Of a DNA stretch of 6,818 nucleotides, positions 1-4,854 are shown piece by piece. The stretch's first letter is position 1. The number at the start of each line of letters is the position of its first letter. The notes below the pieces were generated by a model, which saw only the letters and a program-made list of their open reading frames with translations, did no database searches and was not told where the DNA came from. Position numbers and translations under genes: made by a program. The stretch is from Candidatus Thorarchaeota archaeon MP11T_1. GTDB lineage: Archaea > Asgardarchaeota > Thorarchaeia > Thorarchaeales > Thorarchaeaceae. The DNA lies in the NCBI GenBank assembly GCA_002825515.1, contig PJET01000219.1, forward strand, positions 1 through 6,818. The letters run 5' to 3'.

Positions 1-138
1 TACGGACTTCTTGCAAAAGATGTAGCTTCTTGGAGAATGAGCATTTCAGACAGAGCACGTGCCAGTTCACATAATTCTCGGTGATGCTGAATATCGCCAA
101 AACCGTACTAGTCTAAGTTTCGATGAGCCCACCCCTTC
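1..138. other. Left-edge region, possible gene end or start, unresolved
   Basis: No complete gene is visible. Two overlapping readings are possible. On the plus strand, frame 1 is open from the edge to a TGA at 82-84 and would give a C-terminus ending in SDRARASSHNSR. On the minus strand, the frame is open from a stop at 108-110 down to position 1 and encodes a helix-like stretch (ELARALSEMLILQEATSFAR). Its only ATG is at 44-42, with no clear ribosome site. The minus-strand peptide looks more protein-like, with a regular hydrophobic pattern, but it lacks a good start. I cannot choose between them without the neighbouring sequence. Confidence 0.25.
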
Positions 139-666
139 TTACTGACGATAGTTCTCACGGATTCCTTCTATTTCCACTACAATTTGCTCGTAATGTGCAA
201 CCAGATCATGATTGTTGGATTGAATGGCCTGAGATTTTGCCTGATCGAGTAATGCAAGAAGAGCAGTTGCGTCTTTAACAATCTCAAGAGCAAGCTTTTG
301 CTGTTTCTTGGGTTTTTCATTATATTTGGCGATTGTCTTCGCGATATTTTGCCGTTCTTTTGCAATTTTTTTGTCCATTTCCAAGTTTATCATTTTGTCA
401 CGTTTATCAAGAGGGTCTTCTTCAACCTCAGTACCTTGAGCTGGTTCCTTCTGTTGAGTTGAGAGTCCAAGAACTCGTTTCAGATCATCTCGGAAGAAGC
501 TGATTAGGAACCCTATGAAGATGACAACAACACCTGCTAGAAATCCCTCTATGCTGGATAATAGGAAAGCGATGATACTGACAGTGATGAGAATTACTAT
601 GAGTGCAGCTAATCCTTTCCAAGAGAAGCTATTAGATTCATTGTTCACTGTATTTTCACAATCCAT
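139..666 (-). CDS. Hypothetical two-TM membrane protein with cytoplasmic helical tail
   Basis: I do not recognise a family for this 175-aa protein. A short polar N-terminus (residues 1-16) is followed by two hydrophobic helices at about 18-37 and 42-58, separated by a tight turn containing one Glu (IEG). The second helix is followed by a basic/acidic patch (RDDLKR), which suggests that the long tail is cytoplasmic. Residues 70-90 are a polar acidic linker. Residues 91-175 are rich in Lys, Glu, Gln and Ala and are strongly helical, probably coiled coil, ending in GIRENYRQ. It could be a scaffold or sensor-like membrane protein, but no catalytic motif is visible. The ATG at 666 is the first in frame. 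It appears to have its own promoter in 667-760, with possible operator sites upstream, and lies downstream of the PNPOx-like gene on the same strand with a 154-bp gap. A real gene is likely; the function is unknown. Confidence 0.75.
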   Translation of the reverse strand: MDCENTVNNESNSFSWKGLAALIVILITVSIIAFLLSSIEGFLAGVVVIFIGFLISFFRDDLKRVLGLSTQQKEPAQGTEVEEDPLDKRDKMINLEMDKKIAKERQNIAKTIAKYNEKPKKQQKLALEIVKDATALLALLDQAKSQAIQSNNHDLVAHYEQIVVEIEGIRENYRQ

Positions 667-720
667 ACCACTTGTGTGATTCGATTTAACTCTGTTTCTA
701 GGATTCTGTAAACAGACTAA

Positions 721-730
721 CGTATATCTT
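721..730 (-). promoter_or_regulatory. Probable TATA box for the two-TM protein gene
   Basis: On the minus strand the sequence reads AGATATACG, a reasonable archaeal TATA element. It is centred about 60 nt before the ATG at 666, so a start of transcription near 700 would leave a leader of roughly 35 nt. The possible operator at 731-742 sits immediately upstream, where the BRE should be. The call rests on position and base composition only. Confidence 0.35.
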
Positions 731-742
731 TGATAATCGATT
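731..742. promoter_or_regulatory. Secondary operator-like site (TGATAATCGATT)
   Basis: TGATAATCGATT matches the left 12 nt of the palindrome at 785-800 (TGATAACCGGTT) at 10 of 12 positions. The two differences are symmetric transitions that keep a palindromic AATCGATT core. It begins 54 bp from the other site, about five helical turns, and adjoins the putative TATA box of the minus-strand gene, a position suited to repression. Confidence 0.35.
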
Positions 743-784
743 CAATGCCCTCGCTGGTCTTTATACTGTGTGAAACATGTGTTC

Positions 785-800
785 TGATAACCGGTTATCA
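785..800. promoter_or_regulatory. Perfect 16-bp palindrome, likely regulator binding site
   Basis: TGATAACCGGTTATCA is identical to its own reverse complement over all 16 bases. It lies 21 bp past the stop of the PNPOx-like gene and about 120 bp ahead of the 175-aa gene, both on the minus strand. A perfect palindrome without a loop fits a dimeric regulator site better than a terminator. The related site at 731-742 supports this. The regulator is unknown. Confidence 0.45.
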
Positions 801-820
801 AATCGAGTCAGAATCGCCAC

Positions 821-1294
821 TTAATCCTCACCCATCTTTTTCCAAAGTTCTTTCCACCAAGCAACAAAAGGACCAGTAGGTGAAACAGCGATACCTGTTT
901 CTATCCCAAGTCTGACAGGCATATCGTTCTTCACTTCATCAATGTCAATCTCTACTAAGGCATATCTTTCATCAAGAGAGAATGGTTCCTCGACAATTCT
1001 TGCCAAACCTCGAACACTTACTGCAACATCAGGAGGACAAATCATAGCAATCATTGTACGAGGATCACGTTTGAGGTTGGCAAGTGTATCATGATAACGA
1101 TGAATAATCAGTCGTAGTAATCGAGGATTAACCGCCCGTAGACTCCCAAAAGGTGCAATCCTTGGGGATCCATCCTCATCCACTGTAGCAACGACAGAAC
1201 TCGGGTTTAGATTACCATTTGCCTTTTGCCATGCGTTAAAGGCATCCTCAAGAAGTTCTGGGGAGCGCCTCCATCTCTCTTGTCTTTCGGACAT
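821..1294 (-). CDS. Pyridoxamine 5'-phosphate oxidase-like split-barrel flavin/F420-binding protein
   Basis: The product of about 157 aa belongs to the PNPOx-like split-beta-barrel superfamily, small cytoplasmic proteins that bind FMN, FAD, F420 or haem, usually as homodimers. Visible signatures are the first barrel hairpin (VATVDEDGSPRIAPFGSLRAV), the segment HRYHDTLANLKRDPRTMIAMI that in relatives lines the flavin phosphate pocket, and VRGLARIVEEP in the third part. The C-terminus is short and Trp-rich (WWKELWKKMGED), without the classical PdxH C-terminal domain, so vitamin B6 synthesis should not be assumed. F420- or FMN-dependent reduction, or simple cofactor binding, are alternatives. 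The frame also opens with a GTG at 1306, but AAGGTGA (1309-1303 on this strand) is a good ribosome site placed 8 nt before the ATG at 1294 and would overlap the GTG, so I prefer 1294. The gene diverges from the ZIP transporter. Confidence 0.85.
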   Translation of the reverse strand: MSERQERWRRSPELLEDAFNAWQKANGNLNPSSVVATVDEDGSPRIAPFGSLRAVNPRLLRLIIHRYHDTLANLKRDPRTMIAMICPPDVAVSVRGLARIVEEPFSLDERYALVEIDIDEVKNDMPVRLGIETGIAVSPTGPFVAWWKELWKKMGED

Positions 1295-1302
1295 TGTATC
1301 AC

Positions 1303-1309
1303 TCACCTT
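1303..1309 (-). promoter_or_regulatory. Ribosome binding site that decides the PNPOx-like start
   Basis: AAGGTGA on the minus strand matches the archaeal anti-Shine-Dalgarno (core GGTGA) with 8 nt to the ATG at 1294. The upstream in-frame GTG lies inside this site, which argues against its use. Confidence 0.6.
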
Positions 1310-1422
1310 CTACGGACTCAGTTTGATATTGAATCCTTTTCATATCTTACCTTCTATCTGCTTGAAATCCTAACGTGCTTTGAAATCGCGTTGGGTCCAC
1401 CATTTTTTTCTACAGTAATTGC

Positions 1423-1430
1423 CTTATACT
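1423..1430 (+). promoter_or_regulatory. TATA box of the metal-transporter operon
   Basis: CTTATACT is centred near 1427. A start of transcription about 26 bp downstream (near 1453) would leave a leader of about 14 nt that still contains the ribosome site at 1455-1460. It overlaps the upstream in-frame ATG at 1419, so that longer start is unlikely. The 160-bp region between this gene and the divergent PNPOx-like gene also holds a T-run at 1403-1409 and a weaker minus-strand TATA candidate near 1340-1350. Confidence 0.5.
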
Positions 1431-1454
1431 ACGAGAAACTTACAGCTTTCGTTA

Positions 1455-1460
1455 GAGGAG
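1455..1460 (+). promoter_or_regulatory. Ribosome binding site of the ZIP transporter
   Basis: GAGGAG ends 6 nt before the ATG at 1467. This fixes the start there rather than at the upstream ATG at 1419, which would add 16 residues without similarity to a membrane segment. Confidence 0.65.
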
Positions 1461-1466
1461 AATCTA

Positions 1467-2294
1467 ATGCAGCTATTCTCAGATCCATTCTCTATGGGTA
1501 TAATTGCCAGCCTGTTAGCGGGGATTGCAACCGGAGTAGGATCCATTCCGATATTCTTCAGGAAAGATTTCAGCCGAAGAAGTCTGGATGTGATGCTAGG
1601 TTTCGCAGCAGGGGTTATGTTGGCCGCATCCGCATTCAGCCTCCTTGTTCCCTCTTTTGATCATCTCAATACTCCTGAATGGCTGGCTGTAGCTCCGGCA
1701 TGGGCAATTGGAGCAGCAGGAGTTGTGTTTGTAGTTGGAGTTGGTTTCGCACTGGGAGGTCTCTTTGTGCATGTAGCTGACAAGTATCTTCCTCATGAAC
1801 ACTTCAAGAAAGGACAGGAAGGACCTTCGTCAAGATTGGCCAGGGTCTGGTTGCTTGTGATTGCAATAACGATTCATAATTTCCCAGAGGGTCTTGCTGT
1901 TGGAGTGTCATTTGGGGTGGAGGATATTGCAACCGGTTTCTCTGTTGCCATGGCTATAGGTCTGCAGAATATTCCTGAAGGGTTAGCCGTAGCAGCTCCT
2001 CTAGTAAGAGAGGGTTATTCTAGAAAATATGCGGGTTTGCTTGCGCTATCAACTGGTCTTGTTGAGCCAATTGGGGGTCTACTGGGAGTGTCTGTCATTA
2101 CAGTAGCAATAGGACTACTACCCTACGGACTAGCTTTTGCCGCAGGTGCAATGGTGTTTGTGGTAGGGGACGAGATGGTTCCAGAAAGTCATGCAGGGGG
2201 TAATGCACGCCTAGCCACATGGGGAATAATAATTGGATTTTTCATCATGATGACACTTGACAACATCTTTCCCTACTTACTGGGAGGAGGATAG
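1467..2294 (+). CDS. ZIP-family divalent metal transporter (GufA/ZIP11-type)
   Basis: This integral membrane protein (275 aa from the chosen ATG) should move Zn2+, and possibly Fe2+ or Mn2+, into the cytoplasm. About eight hydrophobic helices are visible. The two metal-binding signatures are present: HNFPEG at about residues 137-142 (TM4) and QNIPEG at 167-172 (TM5), which form the binuclear metal site in known ZIPs. Also present are EPIGG near 200 (TM6) and DEMVPESH at 235-242 (TM7). The QNIPEG form and the DEMVPESH motif are typical of the GufA/ZIP11 branch. The loop between TM3 and TM4 (HVADKYLPHEHFKKG) has three His and could bind metal, as the variable loop does in relatives. The length is normal. 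GAGGAG at 1455-1460 supports the ATG at 1467. The stop is 6 bp before the next gene, whose ribosome site lies in the end of this one, so the two are probably cotranscribed. Confidence 0.93.
   Translation: MQLFSDPFSMGIIASLLAGIATGVGSIPIFFRKDFSRRSLDVMLGFAAGVMLAASAFSLLVPSFDHLNTPEWLAVAPAWAIGAAGVVFVVGVGFALGGLFVHVADKYLPHEHFKKGQEGPSSRLARVWLLVIAITIHNFPEGLAVGVSFGVEDIATGFSVAMAIGLQNIPEGLAVAAPLVREGYSRKYAGLLALSTGLVEPIGGLLGVSVITVAIGLLPYGLAFAAGAMVFVVGDEMVPESHAGGNARLATWGIIIGFFIMMTLDNIFPYLLGGG
2286..2291 (+). promoter_or_regulatory. Ribosome binding site inside the end of the ZIP gene
   Basis: GGAGGA occupies the last two sense codons of the transporter and lies 9 nt before the TTG start at 2301. It supports both the TTG start and translational coupling of the two genes. 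Confidence 0.6.
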
Positions 2295-2300
2295 AATTCG

Positions 2301-2750
2301 TTGAAGCACAGATACATTGGCATTCTACTATTAGCTGGATTGATCTGCTGTGTTCCGATGTTAGTTTCTGCACAGGATACTCTCACAATGTCAATAAATC
2401 GTAATGTTGGCATGGCCATTGGTAACATGATTCAGGGAACATTCACACTGCATGGAACTGGTCCAACAAACATTCAGAACCTAACAGTCTATTTCAATGA
2501 CGACCAAGTGCATTTCGTCAGTGGAAACGCCATCACCTGGCAATTCGATACCGCCAATTACGCTTCGGGCTCAACTAATATTACTCTACTCGGAGTCGAT
2601 GATGTTGGTGCAACTCATACGACAAGTCAGCAGGTCGTCTTCATCGGAGGTGTTGTGAGTATTTTCCTCACTTTTGGAATCATTGCCATTGTTGTAGTTG
2701 CAGTACTGGTAAAATATGGACCTAGACTCATGGGATTGCGAAAGAAGTAG
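2301..2750 (+). CDS. Small secreted, C-terminally membrane-anchored surface protein
   Basis: I recognise no named family for this 149-aa protein. It starts with TTG, supported by GGAGGA 9 nt upstream. An N-terminal signal peptide (basic KHR, hydrophobic core 6-22) has a likely cleavage after VSA at residue 24. Residues 25-112 are polar and beta-rich, with a pattern like a single Ig-like or bacterial-adhesin-type domain (GTFTLHG, NLTVYFNDDQV, STNITLLGVDDVGATHT). A TM helix follows at about 116-137, then a short basic tail (GLRKK). NLT at 60 and NIT at 93 are N-glycosylation sequons. The topology is therefore an external domain anchored by its C-terminus. Because it is coupled to the ZIP transporter, it may be an accessory subunit or an external metal-delivery domain. 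However, the mature ectodomain has only a few His and no Cys, so direct metal binding is not evident from sequence. Confidence 0.8.
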   Translation: MKHRYIGILLLAGLICCVPMLVSAQDTLTMSINRNVGMAIGNMIQGTFTLHGTGPTNIQNLTVYFNDDQVHFVSGNAITWQFDTANYASGSTNITLLGVDDVGATHTTSQQVVFIGGVVSIFLTFGIIAIVVVAVLVKYGPRLMGLRKK

Positions 2751-2753
2751 AAT

Positions 2754-2775
2754 AAACAGCAATTTCAATATTCGA
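2754..2775 (+). repeat. Third copy of the tRNA-Asn promoter element
   Basis: This 22-nt stretch (beginning AAACAGCAAT, ending AATATTCGA plus G) matches the promoter element ahead of the two tRNA-Asn copies (4635-4656 and 6073-6094) at 19 of the first 21-22 positions without gaps. It begins 3 nt after a stop codon. No intact tRNA follows; only GTGCTC near 2800 faintly recalls the GTGGCTC of the tRNA 5' end. It may be a remnant or an orphan promoter. The rest of the 146-bp gap to the next gene holds the TATA box at 2853-2860 and an 8-bp palindrome TTCTAGAA at 2828-2835. Confidence 0.45.
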
Positions 2776-2852
2776 GTTCACTGAGATGAAAACACATCGG
2801 TGCTCTATTTATTGTTAGAAGAGATAATTCTAGAAATTTGCACAAAAACCAG

Positions 2853-2860
2853 TTTATAAA
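2853..2860 (+). promoter_or_regulatory. TATA box of the Eis-like acetyltransferase gene
   Basis: TTTATAAA is a near-ideal archaeal TATA element, preceded by an A-rich stretch (CAAAAACC) in the BRE position. Transcription should start near 2883, leaving a leader of about 14 nt before the ATG at 2897. No convincing ribosome site lies in that leader. Confidence 0.7.
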
Positions 2861-2896
2861 GGGTCAATTGAACAATAGTATCTTGCCCGTGATGTC

Positions 2897-4087
2897 ATGG
2901 CGATACGTCAGGCGGCACTGGCCGACTCAGATGCTATTTTTGAATTAGAACGCTATGCATATGATTATCCACCCGAGCATGTAAAGTCTGTAAAGAGGAA
3001 CTTTGAAAGAACATTCCAAGAGTACTACGTATTAGAAGACAAAGGACAGGTTATGGGAATAGGACGTTTGATATGTTTTGACCAGAACATAAGAGGCTCA
3101 TGGAGAAAAATGGGGGGGCTGGGAGATCTCGCGACATCTCCTGAAATTCGCAGACAGGGACATGCCAGAGAAATGATAGACTATGGTCTCAGACTGATGT
3201 ATCAAAATGGCTATTCGACTAGTATGCTGTATCCTTTCAAAGATACATTCTACTCGACCTTTGGCTATATCAACTGTCCACCAGTTCTCAGCGTTTCTGT
3301 AAACCCGATACAACTGAGGGGGTGCAGGAAACCTAATGGGTACAGTTTCCAGAGATCCCCAATAAAGGACGGTGTGGACTTCTTCAAGTATGTCCATGAT
3401 GGGTCTGCAAGGAATCATCATGGTGCAGTGCTACGAAGTGACTCAAGATGGGCAGAGATGATGGATGGACCTAACTATGAGATAGTGATTGTGTTTGGGA
3501 GGGATGGTGAGCCTGAGGGACTTATGCTGTATCAAAACAAGGGCTATAGTCAGTTTGGTGATAGCAAGACTGTGGGAACAATGACTGTAAAGGAGTGGTA
3601 TTGTCTGAGCTGCAGAGCAAGGACTGCTCTCCTCAACTACATCTATCTTCATGCAGACCAGATCGTCAATGTTTCAATTCCCATCAATCCGATGACTGAT
3701 GACTATTATCACTGGGTCCAAGACAGGAACATCCCCACTATTAGAGCCAGAAGAAGCTATATGGCAAGAGTGATTGATGTACAAAAGACAATTGAGGGTA
3801 TCAAATCATCTGTAGAAGGAGAAGTATGTTTACAGGTTCTGGACAAGCATTGCGATTGGAACAATCGGGGTTTTAGAATCTATCAAGAGGATTCAACACT
3901 TCATGTAGAGAAAGTTGAAGGGATTGAATGCGAGACTTTTGTTTCGATAGAGGGTATAACTGCTCTCCTTTATGGAACCGCTCATATTGACACTCTTGCC
4001 TGCTTTGGTTGGATCGATGGAAACGACCTTACTCTTCTCTCTCAGTGGTTTCCAAAGCAAGACATGTGGATGACTGAGGATTTCTGA
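2897..4087 (+). CDS. Eis-like GNAT N-acetyltransferase
   Basis: The 396-aa cytoplasmic protein has the length and layout of the Eis (enhanced intracellular survival) family, which transfers acetyl groups from acetyl-CoA to amines. The N-terminal GNAT domain holds the acetyl-CoA motif LATSPEIRRQGHA (residues 78-90), followed by LYPFKDTFYSTFGY (111-124). The Tyr of FYSTFGY (Y119) corresponds to the conserved general-acid Tyr of Eis. A second GNAT-like domain covers roughly 150-290 and a C-terminal SCP2/sterol-carrier-like fold covers about 295-396. The chain ends in a terminal Phe (MTEDF), matching the family, in which the C-terminal carboxylate reaches the active site. The substrate (aminoglycoside, polyamine, protein lysine) cannot be told from sequence. 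The ATG at 2897 is the first suitable start and has a strong TATA box upstream. It appears monocistronic. Confidence 0.88.
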   Translation: MAIRQAALADSDAIFELERYAYDYPPEHVKSVKRNFERTFQEYYVLEDKGQVMGIGRLICFDQNIRGSWRKMGGLGDLATSPEIRRQGHAREMIDYGLRLMYQNGYSTSMLYPFKDTFYSTFGYINCPPVLSVSVNPIQLRGCRKPNGYSFQRSPIKDGVDFFKYVHDGSARNHHGAVLRSDSRWAEMMDGPNYEIVIVFGRDGEPEGLMLYQNKGYSQFGDSKTVGTMTVKEWYCLSCRARTALLNYIYLHADQIVNVSIPINPMTDDYYHWVQDRNIPTIRARRSYMARVIDVQKTIEGIKSSVEGEVCLQVLDKHCDWNNRGFRIYQEDSTLHVEKVEGIECETFVSIEGITALLYGTAHIDTLACFGWIDGNDLTLLSQWFPKQDMWMTEDF

Positions 4088-4163
4088 AATCTATCTAAGA
4101 TTCATAGTTAATCAACAATGTTTCCAGCGGGATGATATCCACAAATTCGGGAATTTACTTGAG

Positions 4164-4170
4164 TTTATAT
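4164..4170 (+). promoter_or_regulatory. TATA box ahead of the 102-aa membrane protein gene
   Basis: TTTATAT predicts transcription starting near 4193, giving an unusually long leader of about 80 nt before the ATG at 4273. That leader contains a possible 12-codon peptide (4219-4257). Apart from these elements, the 185-bp gap after the acetyltransferase shows nothing further. Confidence 0.5.
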
Positions 4171-4218
4171 GTCGGGTTGCAGCAACAATTTGCCAAGGTA
4201 GTTAGGCGGGCATTTACA

Positions 4219-4257
4219 ATGTACTTGCTAGGGATGTTGTTTTTGCTGTTCGCTTGA
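4219..4257 (+). CDS. Possible 12-codon hydrophobic leader peptide
   Basis: ATG at 4219 opens a tiny frame encoding MYLLGMLFLLFA and ends in TGA at 4255-4257. GGCGGG at 4205-4210 lies 8 nt ahead, a weak ribosome site. The stop overlaps the GAAGGA site (4256-4261) used by the next gene, whose ATG is in the same frame. This could be a translated leader that couples or controls the downstream gene, or the remnant of a signal segment separated by a nonsense change. A frame this short may be chance. Confidence 0.25.
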   Translation: MYLLGMLFLLFA

Positions 4258-4272
4258 AGGACGTGTTACTAC

Positions 4273-4581
4273 ATGACAGATGAAGGAAACGACGAGAAGT
4301 GGTATGAATTTGAATCCGTGGAAATTGAAGGGGCAAATGCAGGGGAAGATGCCGTAAAATGTTGCGAATTTTGCTTTAGGTTGCCGATAACGTCGCTTGC
4401 AATTATTGGGGGTACAATCATTGCTGTATCATATTTTCTGAATAATCCAGACCCAATCACGCGGCTAGGTGGATTAGGTCTCACTATACTCATACTTGCA
4501 TTGATTGTGGGATTCTTCTACTATCGATACAAGAAAAAAGAAACCATTGTGCATCACTTCGACCCCGTGACCCAGCATTGA
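4273..4581 (+). CDS. Hypothetical small two-TM membrane protein
   Basis: This 102-aa protein belongs to no family I recognise. The acidic N-terminus (1-28) leads to a cysteine cluster (C30, C31, C34 in KCCEFCF). Two TM helices follow, at about 38-55 and 66-85, separated by a short loop with NNPDPITR, and then a basic patch (RYKKK) and a 14-residue polar tail. The basic residues after TM2 put both termini in the cytoplasm. GAAGGA at 4256-4261 is the likely ribosome site, 11 nt before the ATG. The 3' end lies within a degenerate copy of the tRNA-Asn upstream region (about 4558-4615), so the last residues (FDPVTQH) appear to be encoded by repeat-derived DNA. The gene may have been truncated or given a new tail there. 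Confidence 0.65.
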   Translation: MTDEGNDEKWYEFESVEIEGANAGEDAVKCCEFCFRLPITSLAIIGGTIIAVSYFLNNPDPITRLGGLGLTILILALIVGFFYYRYKKKETIVHHFDPVTQH

Positions 4582-4615
4582 GGACGAGTCGCTGTGGCGC
4601 AGTAAGTATAGTGAC
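4558..4615 (+). repeat. Degenerate copy of the tRNA-Asn leader and 5' half
   Basis: Aligned without gaps, this 58-nt stretch matches 4652-4709 at about 39 positions (67%). The match covers TTCGA, the GAG/AC leader, a 5' acceptor-like GTCGCTG (4588-4594) and a D-arm-like TGGCGCAGTAAGTA. It lies 94 bp upstream of the better-preserved copy and overlaps the stop codon of the 102-aa gene. It cannot fold as a tRNA: the remaining acceptor and T-stem pairings fail, and similarity is lost after 4615. I read it as an old remnant. Confidence 0.5.
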
Positions 4616-4645
4616 TGCAGTTTTCAGTAAGGCCAAACAGCAATG

Positions 4646-4653
4646 TTAATATT
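4646..4653 (+). promoter_or_regulatory. TATA box of the truncated tRNA-Asn copy
   Basis: TTAATATT is centred about 32 bp before tRNA nucleotide 1, the expected spacing for an archaeal tRNA promoter with a leader of a few nucleotides. The A-rich AAACAGCAATG upstream would serve as the BRE. It is intact, so the truncated copy could still be transcribed. Confidence 0.5.
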
Positions 4654-4681
4654 CGAATCCTCGACCCGACCCCGAGAACAT

Positions 4682-4745
4682 GCCGCCGTGGCTCAGTAGG
4701 TAGTGTGATGTTACTTCGGGAACGTTACACCCAAAGCGACAGCCT
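4682..4745 (+). pseudogene. Truncated tRNA-Asn: 5' half with D-arm intron
   Basis: Nucleotides 1-22 of tRNA-Asn (4682-4703), the 31-nt intron (4704-4734) and nucleotides 23-33 (4735-4745) are present, after which the sequence diverges from the full gene at 6120. The anticodon, T arm and 3' acceptor strand are missing, so it cannot make a tRNA alone. The retained part is free of damage: the acceptor 5' strand, D arm and intron hairpin are unchanged, and the one intron difference from the full gene (A at 4727) turns a G-U pair into A-U. It is either a recent remnant of duplication or insertion, or a transcribed 5' tRNA fragment. A split-tRNA 5' half is possible in principle, but no matching 3' half is seen here. 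Confidence 0.75.
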
Positions 4746-4763
4746 TCAATTTCTTGATGAAGG
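4743..4763 (+). terminator. Hairpin directly after the truncated tRNA
   Basis: CCTTCA (4743-4748) and TGAAGG (4758-4763) form a perfect 6-bp stem with a 9-nt loop, followed by the AT-rich AACAATTTAATA. It stands where the anticodon arm of the tRNA would be. It could end a short transcript from the upstream promoter or cap its 3' end. Stem-loop terminators are not firmly established in archaea, so the call is tentative. Confidence 0.3.
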
Positions 4764-4798
4764 AACAATTTAATACATAGCTCAATTATGTAAATGAG

Positions 4799-4836
4799 AT
4801 TAATAATATCAGTCCATCTACAGTCAAGGCTGATAT
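4799..4836 (+). promoter_or_regulatory. Promoter with inverted repeat ahead of the serine hydrolase
   Basis: TTAATAATAT (4800-4809) is a candidate TATA box predicting a transcription start near 4832. It overlaps the left arm of a 7-bp inverted repeat, ATATCAG (4806-4812) and CTGATAT (4830-4836), with a 17-nt spacer. An operator covering TATA box and start site would fit repression, but no regulator is known. Confidence 0.35.
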
Positions 4837-4845
4837 CTTATCGTG

Positions 4846-4854
4846 GGAGATGAT
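4846..4854 (+). promoter_or_regulatory. Ribosome site overlapping the hydrolase ATG
   Basis: GGAGATGAT matches the consensus GGAGGTGAT at 8 of 9 positions but contains the ATG at 4850. It is well placed for the in-frame TTG at 4859, which gives a normal signal peptide starting with M-I-K-G-R-G-K. TTG is also the best start at 2301 in this window. Confidence 0.4.

Larger units (their letters stand above)
4634..4745 (+). repeat. 112-bp direct repeat, left copy (tRNA promoter plus 5' half)
   Basis: It is identical to 6072-6183 at 108 of 112 positions. The differences are at 4661-4663 and 4727. It contains the promoter element, the tRNA leader, tRNA nucleotides 1-33 and the whole intron. Identity stops abruptly at nucleotide 33, just before the anticodon. 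The two copies bracket the serine hydrolase gene. Confidence 0.9.

Noticed and set aside
1226..1660. Plus-strand open frame of 144 codons across the divergent promoter region
   Set aside because: It overlaps the PNPOx-like gene antisense and the ZIP gene out of frame, has no ribosome site, and its composition is unlike a protein.
4588..4670. A second complete tRNA (83 nt, perhaps with a long variable arm) ending in a T-loop-like TTCGAATCC
   Set aside because: Only four of seven acceptor pairs form and the T stem does not pair. The TTCGAATCC belongs to the promoter/leader of the next tRNA copy, so this is better read as a degenerate tRNA 5' remnant joined to that leader.
4754..4834. Box C/D sRNA, from TTGATGA near 4754 and CTGA near 4830
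   Set aside because: The first base of box C does not fit the consensus, the boxes are too far apart for a normal archaeal C/D sRNA, and no C'/D' pair lies between them.
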